Source of the DNA: Symploca sp. SIO3C6
GTDB taxonomy: Bacteria; Cyanobacteriota; Cyanobacteriia; Cyanobacteriales; Coleofasciculaceae
NCBI GenBank assembly: GCA_010692425.1
Contig: JAAHHJ010000039.1
Location: 1 to 53,980, forward strand
Length of the DNA: 53,980 bases
Direction: 5' to 3'
Shown: positions 44,808-52,029 of the stretch, in pieces
Layout: each line of letters opens with the position of its first letter
Numbering within the stretch: position 1 is the stretch's first letter
Notes under the pieces: generated by a model
Database searches by the model: none
What the model was told of the DNA's origin: nothing
Seen by the model: only the letters and a program-made list of their open reading frames with translations
Translations under genes and position numbers: made by a program

Positions 44808-46226
44808 TCAAAATTCAAAACTTTCTTCTCCACTACCTTGATGGGAAGTCTTTACCCATTTTAGCCGTTTCGGACGCACAGACATACGGGTAGTAGTAGC
44901 AGCCATCACCACCATCCAGTGACCCATATAAAGGGTGCCTCGTATAGTTTGCCAGAGGGTGACAAGTAATTGATAGAGACTAAATTGTTCACCTCGCTTA
45001 CTATTGCGCAGACCATTAAACATGCTAACTGAAATCAAGGTAAAACCAAGTCCAGTCAGAGGAGTCAAGATTGGTAGGCGGTTACGGGCAATCGCCATCA
45101 ACAAGTCCGGTATGGCAGTAGCAGGTATGATGTATTGGATGAACATGAATGAGAACAAATCCAGAGTTTTGATCAAACTCAAACGATTACTAGCAAGTAA
45201 GCGCCAGTAGTCTAGATAACGTTGATATCCACCTTCTGACCAACGATTGCGTTGATGCCAAAGTGCTAAGGCATTGGTAACGCCCTCCTCTTCAACGGCA
45301 GGGTGATCCAGAAAATTAATATCCCAATTATCTAAGTGCAAGCGCAAGGTTAAATCTAAGTCATCAGTAATAGTTTGCTCATTCCAATTCCCGCAACGCT
45401 CTAGGGCCGAGCGCCTGACAAACTGACCATTACCCCTTAATTCTCCAATGCCACCAAAGGCTATGCGCTGCTGTTGGAGAAAGGCATCACATAGCATCTC
45501 TGCCATCTGTCCTTTTGTCCAGAAATTTAGCTGGGCATTGGTGGTCGCTTTACGCACTTGCACTGCCCCTACAGATGGCTTGTTAAACAAAGGCAGTACA
45601 GAACGGAGTAAATCTAGTGGTACTTGTGCATCAGCATCAAACACCCCTACAATCTCCCCTTTGGTTAGAGGTAATACTTGATTGAGTGCCCCTGATTTAC
45701 CGCCACCAGCGTCAGCACTACGATGGAGTACCTTGAGTTGCTCATATTCTTTAGCTAGCTCTTCTAACAACTGCGGTGTCCGGTCAGTACTATAATCGTC
45801 AATTACCCAGACTTCATACTTAGTTTTGGGGTAATTTAAGTTACATAATGTTCTCACCAGATTGGCAATCACCGCTTCCTCATTTTTCGCCGCTACCAGC
45901 AGGGAAACCTCAGGAAAATTAGCTTGGTCTTGATCCGAAAGGGGTTCGGGCGTTTTTAAAGGTCGAGCTAGCAATAGGCATATTACCTGAATTCCTATTA
46001 CCGTCGTCAAGCCCCAAATTAGCCAGGTACCCCAAGAAACTAAATGGAGTGTGATCGTACCACCCCAAATGATTGTTAATAGTAAGGCAGCTTTGCGCCT
46101 GCGTCCTTCTAGTCCTTGGAAAAAGAAGTCACTTTCAAAGTCTTCGTCTGACAAGTCAGACAACAGAGAAGTAATCGGGTCTAGATCACTGTCAGAATTG
46201 TTTTCTGACCAGGAATTACTCGGCAT
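44808..46226 (-). CDS. Processive family 2 glycosyltransferase (membrane)
   Basis: Protein of 472 residues. An acidic N-terminal tail and two membrane helices (about 45-85) precede a GT2 domain with VSLLVAAKNEEAVIANLVR, VIDDYSTDRTPQLL, VFDADAQVP and TDDLDLTLRLHL, and the processive signature HQRNRWSEG (QxxRW). C-terminal membrane helices follow (about 345-430). This layout matches cellulose/hyaluronan/poly-GlcNAc synthase-like enzymes. The polymer cannot be inferred. Single gene, divergent from the desaturase-SDR gene. Confidence 0.9.
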   Translation of the reverse strand: MPSNSWSENNSDSDLDPITSLLSDLSDEDFESDFFFQGLEGRRRKAALLLTIIWGGTITLHLVSWGTWLIWGLTTVIGIQVICLLLARPLKTPEPLSDQDQANFPEVSLLVAAKNEEAVIANLVRTLCNLNYPKTKYEVWVIDDYSTDRTPQLLEELAKEYEQLKVLHRSADAGGGKSGALNQVLPLTKGEIVGVFDADAQVPLDLLRSVLPLFNKPSVGAVQVRKATTNAQLNFWTKGQMAEMLCDAFLQQQRIAFGGIGELRGNGQFVRRSALERCGNWNEQTITDDLDLTLRLHLDNWDINFLDHPAVEEEGVTNALALWHQRNRWSEGGYQRYLDYWRLLASNRLSLIKTLDLFSFMFIQYIIPATAIPDLLMAIARNRLPILTPLTGLGFTLISVSMFNGLRNSKRGEQFSLYQLLVTLWQTIRGTLYMGHWMVVMAATTTRMSVRPKRLKWVKTSHQGSGEESFEF

Positions 46227-46350
46227 AATTTGATTAATTTATTCGTATTTTATTATTGAATTGTATACGATTTTGTTAAATTTCTTATAGTGTTGGTGCT
46301 GTAAGCCCCTCCTTAGCAAACAAGCGTATGTGTGTGTCTGAGACTTTTGT

Positions 46351-47637
46351 ATGATCAACTCTTTGATATCGACGGCGGCTTGGGTAGTTGGTTCTGTAAT
46401 CTGGATAGAACTGGTGCGAGACTTTTACCACCTCGCCTCCCACTATTGGCCTAGTCTATATCGCTTACATGTGTGGCATCATCGCGTTTTTCGCCCAGAT
46501 TTAAGCGTAGTTAGTGAAAAAATTTATCGGCAGGCTCAATGGCGTAATGATGTACCAGAATGCTTAGTAATGCTAGTATTGAGCTTATTGCTTTTGGCTG
46601 TAGCTTACAGAGTTTCACCAGAGCATTATTGGGGAGCTTTTGCAGGCTGCTTTTATACCCTTAGCTTCTTGTTGGGTGCGATCGCTCGTGGTAGTGGTAT
46701 CAAGGGAGCAGATCAATTAACGGATTTAACTCACCTACCAGGAACGTTTCTGACGGTACCTGCCAATTGGCTGGTGAATCGCCCTTATCACTGGCGACAC
46801 CATTTTGATAACCAAAACGCTTATTATAGCGGGACTTTGACTATAGTAGACAAGCTTATGGGGACAGCACTATCGCTAAAAGGCAAAAGTATTGCTGTGA
46901 CGGGGGCATCTGGTACTTTAGGGAAAGCTTTATTGCAACATCTACGAACTCGTGGGGCAAAGGTAATTGCTTTGAGTTCTAAACATCAAGAAATATCTAT
47001 ACCAGGTGCTAAGGGTGAAATTGAGCCAGTAAATACTATTACCTGGCAGGTAGGGCAAGAGTCAGAATTGGCAGCGCAGTTGGAGAAAGTTGATATTCTG
47101 ATTATTAATCATGGCATTAATGTGCATGGGGAAAGAACAGCTGCAGCAATTGGCAATTCTTACGAAATTAACACCTTTTCCAGTTGGCGGTTGTTAGAGC
47201 TATTTTTCACTACTGTTCGTACTAACAAAGATATCGCCTGTAAGGAAGTCTGGGTCAATACCTCAGAAGCAGAAGTTATTCCGGCATTGAGTCCCCTTTA
47301 TGAATTGAGTAAAAGAGCGCTGGGAGATTTAGTAACTTTGCGGCGTCTTGATGCTCCCTGTGTGGTGAGAAAGCTAATTTTAGGGCCGTTTAAGAGTAAT
47401 CTCAATCCCATTGGAGTGATGTCAGCTGATTGGGTAGCCAAACAAATTATCAATTTGGCAATTCGTGATGTTCGTAACATTATTGTGACGATAAATCCCC
47501 TGACTTTTTTGGCTTTTCCCATCAGGGAATTTATGCTAACTACTTACTTTAAGTTATTTAGTCGCAGAACTTTCAATTCAATTCCTGTATTGCAAAAATC
47601 AGAGCAACTAAGCCAAGAAAGTTCAAAAACTATCTAG
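46351..47637 (+). CDS. Bifunctional sterol desaturase-like/short-chain dehydrogenase protein
   Basis: Protein of 428 residues in two parts. Residues 1-165 form a membrane domain of the fatty acid hydroxylase/sterol desaturase type, with histidine clusters FYHLASH, RLHVWHH and HWRHHFD (di-iron ligands); one cluster is spaced unusually, so activity is uncertain. Residues 175-400 are a short-chain dehydrogenase with IAVTGASGTLGKALL (NAD(P) binding), LIINHGIN and YELSKRALGDL (YxxxK). The fusion is known in cyanobacteria, but the substrate, perhaps a lipid or carotenoid, is not. Confidence 0.85.
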   Translation: MINSLISTAAWVVGSVIWIELVRDFYHLASHYWPSLYRLHVWHHRVFRPDLSVVSEKIYRQAQWRNDVPECLVMLVLSLLLLAVAYRVSPEHYWGAFAGCFYTLSFLLGAIARGSGIKGADQLTDLTHLPGTFLTVPANWLVNRPYHWRHHFDNQNAYYSGTLTIVDKLMGTALSLKGKSIAVTGASGTLGKALLQHLRTRGAKVIALSSKHQEISIPGAKGEIEPVNTITWQVGQESELAAQLEKVDILIINHGINVHGERTAAAIGNSYEINTFSSWRLLELFFTTVRTNKDIACKEVWVNTSEAEVIPALSPLYELSKRALGDLVTLRRLDAPCVVRKLILGPFKSNLNPIGVMSADWVAKQIINLAIRDVRNIIVTINPLTFLAFPIREFMLTTYFKLFSRRTFNSIPVLQKSEQLSQESSKTI

Positions 47638-47923
47638 GGTTAATCAACAGCTACCGAAAATCGATAAAATCTGATCAATCTACTTTGCCAAACTGTATAT
47701 CAGAGTTATCATCGAACAGTAGTCAGGAGTAAATAATCAGGAGTCAGAATGCTGGGAATTAAACACCACTCCTGACTATGAGTTTAGCGTCTACTTCAAG
47801 GAGTACCCAGCACTAAACTATTTAGACTATAGTTTGGGTTTGAGTGTTTCATCTACCATTATCTCGATTTCACTGCATGATTTGGTAGAGTACTAGGCAC
47901 CTTGGTGTGAAGGAGTCTTAATC
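47638..47923. promoter_or_regulatory. Leader of the porin gene with inverted repeat
   Basis: A perfect 10-base inverted repeat AGTCAGGAGT (47721-47730) and ACTCCTGACT (47768-47777) lies about 150 bases before the porin GTG start. It could be the terminator of the upstream gene (though there is no T run) or a regulatory hairpin. Confidence 0.5.
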
Positions 47924-49768
47924 GTGAATATCAAAGAATTTTTACTCCTGTTGGGAATAACTGGATGTGTACTAGCTACACCACCAGTCTCTGCCCAAAC
48001 AGATAAACAAGAGGATTACCAGACAGATAAACAAGAGGATTATCAGGGCGCAGAGCCCTTAATTGCTACCCAACCAGAGGTCAAGAAAACAGTTAAAGGG
48101 AAAAGTAATTTACTCTTAGAGGATGGAGACTATTGGCAAAAATCTCCTTTACCTGCCCCTCCAGAAACCTTTAGAAAAGTAGGGGATTCAAAGCCCGCCG
48201 ACTGCCAGTCGCCACAAGGCTTTCCAGCCAGAGGAGAGAAAGTACCTTCTGCCCTCTGCCCTCTGCCCTCTGCCTTTCGAGTTGACAACCATAGCAAACA
48301 GCTCAATAGATTAGGTAAGCGCAACCGCTCAAGATCCCAAGTGACTAATGTAAGTCAGCTACGGGATGTACAGCCCGGTGACTGGGCATATGAAGCCTTG
48401 CGTAGTTTGGTGGAACGCTACGGCTGTATTGCAGGATATCCTGATGGTAGCTTTCGGGGCAACAGGGCTCTCACTCGCTTTGAGTTTGCTGCTGGCTTGA
48501 ATGCCTGTTTGCAGCAAATAGAACGTCTGATTAGCAGCAATGGCAGCATCGGTAGGGAAGATTTAGAAAGGTTACAGCGACTGAGTCAGGATTTTGAGGC
48601 AGAACTGGGAACTATAGGTACAAGGGTTGATAATCTCGAAGGTCGTGTTGCTTCTTTAGAAGATTCTCAATTCTCTACTACTGTTTCCTTTGGCGGAGAA
48701 GCCATCTTTGCCTTAGCTGGTGCTGGAGGGGGTGAGCCTCCAGGGCAAGGAGAAACAAATGTAGTTTTTAATCATTTAACTCGTCTGGGAATAGCTTCTT
48801 CTTTCACAGGGAAAGACAGGTTACGCCTTACTCTGGCATCGGGCAATTTCGATGATTTCGGTTTTGCTAATGTCAATTCACTCAATACCTATGCTGCCTT
48901 GCTCTCCTATCAAGACGGTTTGGATAATGATGTGATCATAGATACTCTTGAATACCGTTTTGCTGCTAATAATCGGCTAGTTTTTACCTTTAAACCAGTA
49001 GGTTTTAGTTTAAGTAGTGTTCTAAGTGCTAACTCTCCCTACTTTGATGTCGGGCGTGGTGCAATCTCTCGTTTTGGGCAAGCTAGCCCTCTGTTTAGTA
49101 TCGGTGCTCTTAGTGCAGGTGCAGGCTTTGACTGGCTGATTACTAATAAATTGCGTTTGCAAGCTGCCTATGGCACCAGAGATAGTAGCGATCCTAGTCA
49201 AGGTATTAATGGCGCAGATCATAGCGCTTTGGGAGTGCAGCTGTTAGCTAATCCCTTTAAAAATGTGGTAACAGGTGTGACTTATGTCAATGCTTATGCT
49301 GAAGATGGGCGCTTAGATACATTCACGGGTAGCTTTAATGCTGATTCTTCTGGTTTAATTTTTGAACCAACCCAAACCCATGCTATTGGTGGAACTCTGC
49401 AATGGCGTTTAGCACCTAATCTGACCCTTGGCACTTGGGGGGGCTGGACTTTTTCAAATTCTGTCACCTCAGATAGCTATGCTAATACTAATACTTATCT
49501 AGTTTCCTTAGGCATTTCAGATATCTTTGGCAGAGAAGGGGATTTGCTGGCACTTTTATTTGGTCAGCCTCTTAAATTAGAAGAGGGGGAAGGTTTGCTG
49601 TTTGGAGAAGATAACGCAACTTCCTTTCATTATGAGGTGTTCTACCGCTACAAGCTGAACAATCACGTTTGGATTACTCCAGGCTTTTTTATGGTTACTA
49701 ATCCAGGAAATAGAGCGCAAAACGATACTATTTATGTGGGTACTATCCGCACCACTTTCCGTTTCTAA
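47924..49768 (+). CDS. Iron uptake porin (SLH domain plus OprB-type barrel)
   Basis: Outer-membrane protein of 614 residues. GTG start with AAGGAG nine bases upstream. Signal peptide MNIKEFLLLLGITGCVLATPPVSAQ. The linker 26-130 contains a duplicated TDKQEDYQ and a segment VPSALCPLPSALCPLPSAFR read from a (CCCTCTG)n array at 48244-48276. The SLH domain (about 145-200: VSQLRDVQPGDWAYEALRSLVERYGCIAGYPDG) binds peptidoglycan; a coiled coil (205-245) follows. A beta-barrel OprB-type domain (250-614) ends in TTFRF, the terminal-aromatic outer-membrane signal. The family is implicated in inorganic iron and other solute uptake in cyanobacteria. It heads a likely three-gene unit. Confidence 0.92.
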   Translation: MNIKEFLLLLGITGCVLATPPVSAQTDKQEDYQTDKQEDYQGAEPLIATQPEVKKTVKGKSNLLLEDGDYWQKSPLPAPPETFRKVGDSKPADCQSPQGFPARGEKVPSALCPLPSAFRVDNHSKQLNRLGKRNRSRSQVTNVSQLRDVQPGDWAYEALRSLVERYGCIAGYPDGSFRGNRALTRFEFAAGLNACLQQIERLISSNGSIGREDLERLQRLSQDFEAELGTIGTRVDNLEGRVASLEDSQFSTTVSFGGEAIFALAGAGGGEPPGQGETNVVFNHLTRLGIASSFTGKDRLRLTLASGNFDDFGFANVNSLNTYAALLSYQDGLDNDVIIDTLEYRFAANNRLVFTFKPVGFSLSSVLSANSPYFDVGRGAISRFGQASPLFSIGALSAGAGFDWLITNKLRLQAAYGTRDSSDPSQGINGADHSALGVQLLANPFKNVVTGVTYVNAYAEDGRLDTFTGSFNADSSGLIFEPTQTHAIGGTLQWRLAPNLTLGTWGGWTFSNSVTSDSYANTNTYLVSLGISDIFGREGDLLALLFGQPLKLEEGEGLLFGEDNATSFHYEVFYRYKLNNHVWITPGFFMVTNPGNRAQNDTIYVGTIRTTFRF

Positions 49769-49782
49769 GAGGTATATAGGAC

Positions 49783-50319
49783 ATGTTAAATTCAGCTCAA
49801 TTTCATTCTCAATTACTGTCCAAAGTATTACTCTTGGGAATCTGCTTTTATAGCTTTAATGCAATTTTAGAAACTCCAGTTCAAGCAGGAGAACTCCAGG
49901 AACACACACAGCAGGGGAAAATAGATAATAAAATTTATCAGACTCAAGGTAGATTCTTGCAAGGGGGCAACCAAGGCAATATTAACAATATGGTTGCTCA
50001 AGTTAGTAGGGATGAGAGCTGTCGCGATCCACAAAATTTAACACCAGAACAAAGGCAACGCTGTCGCCCCCCTTCTCCAACTTTCTTTGAACAGGAAAGA
50101 AAACTAGAGTTTGAGGGTTTTGGGCCTACTTTTTTACAGAATTCTCTTAATGGTGTTAGCGATCCTTTAGGAGGTACGGGAAGTACTAGTAGTCAACTTG
50201 GTACCCCGTTTGGAGGAACGACATCTGAATTTATTCCCACTCTAGGGATTCAGAGGATAGATGGAGAAATTGATGCTGGCGGAGGTTTTACAGGTGGAGA
50301 GTCAGTGGGAAGTGAGTAA
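49783..50319 (+). CDS. Secreted hypothetical protein
   Basis: Protein of 178 residues with a signal peptide (LLSKVLLLGICFYSFNAILETPVQA, cleavage near residue 36). The mature part is Gln/Asn/Gly-rich, with two cysteines in ESCRDPQNLTPEQRQRCRPP and a C-terminal Gly/Ser/Thr-rich stretch (GGTGSTSSQLGTPFGGTTSE). No known domain. It starts 14 bases after the porin stop, so it is probably co-transcribed and may work at the outer membrane with it. Confidence 0.7.
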   Translation: MLNSAQFHSQLLSKVLLLGICFYSFNAILETPVQAGELQEHTQQGKIDNKIYQTQGRFLQGGNQGNINNMVAQVSRDESCRDPQNLTPEQRQRCRPPSPTFFEQERKLEFEGFGPTFLQNSLNGVSDPLGGTGSTSSQLGTPFGGTTSEFIPTLGIQRIDGEIDAGGGFTGGESVGSE

Positions 50320-50383
50320 AGATAATTTTCTAGTTTGAAAACTTTAATGGAGGCGCGGCTTTCTCCTCATTCAACTTGGTGGA

Positions 50384-51988
50384 GTGAGTAAGGTTGAAAG
50401 TCGTAGTTTATTTATGGAAGACGAAGAATTTTTTTTCAATCTTATCAATTTAAATGTTCCAGGAACAACGACTATCGATCCTGAAACTACACTGATAATT
50501 TTTGATGTTCCCAGCAGTGGAGATACTGGTAGCCCTGGTATTCCAGCTCCGGCGACGTTGACTATTAGTTCTGCTGCTCCAACCCCTGTCAGTGGTTTTG
50601 TTGATACGGAAGGGAACTTTACTAATGGCGATTTTAACTTTAATATAGGAACCATTGAGTTTAATGTGGGTGTTCCTGTACCTGTTGGCGATCGCAATAA
50701 TGATGGTGGTGATGACTCAGTTGTCCTCAATGGTATTCCCACAGCTGCTATTCCTGCTCAGTCTGTAGCAGCAACCTTGGTTCTTAACCCTACTCCACCG
50801 CCAGCTCCTGTAGATGGCTCGGTTGATCTTCAGGGTAACTTCACCAGCGAAGGTTTTGAATTTAACTTAGGAGAGACTGAACTTATTATCGGTACTCCTA
50901 TACCTGTTGGCGATCGCAATAATGATGGTGCCAATGATACAGTTGTCATTAACACTCTTCCCACAGCTGCTGTTGCTGCTGTAGATGTGGAGGCAACATT
51001 ATTAACTTTTGCTACAGTTGTAGATGGCTTCATTGATGTAGAAATTAATGAAAATGAAGTTGAGACTGTTGTCACCTTGAGCTTTCTTGATAATCAGACT
51101 GGGGGTGAGCAGTTCGATATTGAGATCATCACCACAGGATTTGAGGAATTTGAGGCACCTGAGGAAAATGTTCCCATCAATATTGGCGATCAAAATAATG
51201 ATAGTTTTGACGATTTTATTGTTATCTTTCCTCAAAATGAGATTGCTCAAGATGAGATTGATGAACCTGTTCTACAGCAAATAGTACAAGGAGGAACATT
51301 ATTCCTTTCAACCCCTTTAGTTGGAACCCTTAATACTGATGGCGACTTTAGCAGTGATAATTTCAACTTTAACGTCGGCACCACAGTAATTGAGGAAAAC
51401 GCTCCTATTAATGTTGGTGATTTAGAAGAAAATGGCATCCCAAACATTGTAATCCCAAATGGTACTCCTACCCCTGATATCCCGGCCCAGCCAGGCACAG
51501 CAACATTAACTTTTGGAGAAACTGATCCAGTTTTAGTCGCAGGCATCCTTGATGCTGAAGGTAATTTTACTAATGATGATAGTGAAATCAGCTTTAACGT
51601 TGGCACCACAGAAATTATTGAGGAATCCTCTATTATTGTGGGTGATATCGACCAGAATGGAATAGACGACTTTGTAATTCCTAATGGTACTCCTACTGCT
51701 GCTATTCCTGCTCAACCTTCTCCAGCAGACTTAATTTTTGGTACACCTGAACCACTGATTATCGAGGGTAGTCTTGACTTTGAAGGCAATTTTATAGGGA
51801 ATGGTTTCAGTTTGGATGTAGGAACTACAGATTTTGTTGAAGGTGGTGCTATTTCTGTAGGGGATCTTAATGGAGATAGTATAATAGATACAGTTACTCC
51901 TAATGAAATACCTACTCTTCCTAGCCCAGGTATTCCTGATACAGTAGCTCCTTCTACTTTGATTAGCGGCCCTTTACCGGATCGTTAG
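50384..51988 (+). CDS. Repeat protein with calcium-loop-like DxNxDG motifs
   Basis: Up to 534 residues, acidic and almost free of Lys, Arg and Cys. The start is uncertain: GTG at 50384 has no clear ribosome site, and ATG at 50414 is an alternative. Six units of about 75-95 residues each contain a 'GNFTxxxFxFNxGTTE' strand pair and VGDxNNDGxxDxVIxNGxPT; the acidic loop (GDRNNDGGDD, GDLNGDSIID) resembles EF-hand/dockerin or FG-GAP calcium loops. No signal peptide is visible, although its two upstream neighbours have one. Probably a surface or adhesive protein; function unknown. Confidence 0.7.
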   Translation: MSKVESRSLFMEDEEFFFNLINLNVPGTTTIDPETTLIIFDVPSSGDTGSPGIPAPATLTISSAAPTPVSGFVDTEGNFTNGDFNFNIGTIEFNVGVPVPVGDRNNDGGDDSVVLNGIPTAAIPAQSVAATLVLNPTPPPAPVDGSVDLQGNFTSEGFEFNLGETELIIGTPIPVGDRNNDGANDTVVINTLPTAAVAAVDVEATLLTFATVVDGFIDVEINENEVETVVTLSFLDNQTGGEQFDIEIITTGFEEFEAPEENVPINIGDQNNDSFDDFIVIFPQNEIAQDEIDEPVLQQIVQGGTLFLSTPLVGTLNTDGDFSSDNFNFNVGTTVIEENAPINVGDLEENGIPNIVIPNGTPTPDIPAQPGTATLTFGETDPVLVAGILDAEGNFTNDDSEISFNVGTTEIIEESSIIVGDIDQNGIDDFVIPNGTPTAAIPAQPSPADLIFGTPEPLIIEGSLDFEGNFIGNGFSLDVGTTDFVEGGAISVGDLNGDSIIDTVTPNEIPTLPSPGIPDTVAPSTLISGPLPDR

Positions 51989-52029
51989 ATTATTGATAAT
52001 AGAAGTTCTTTGCTAACAGGAGCAATAAT

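Noticed and set aside
50320-50383. Frameshift joining the secreted 178-residue protein to the repeat protein
   Set aside because: The end of the first protein does not resemble the repeat unit and the gap has no bridging open frame.
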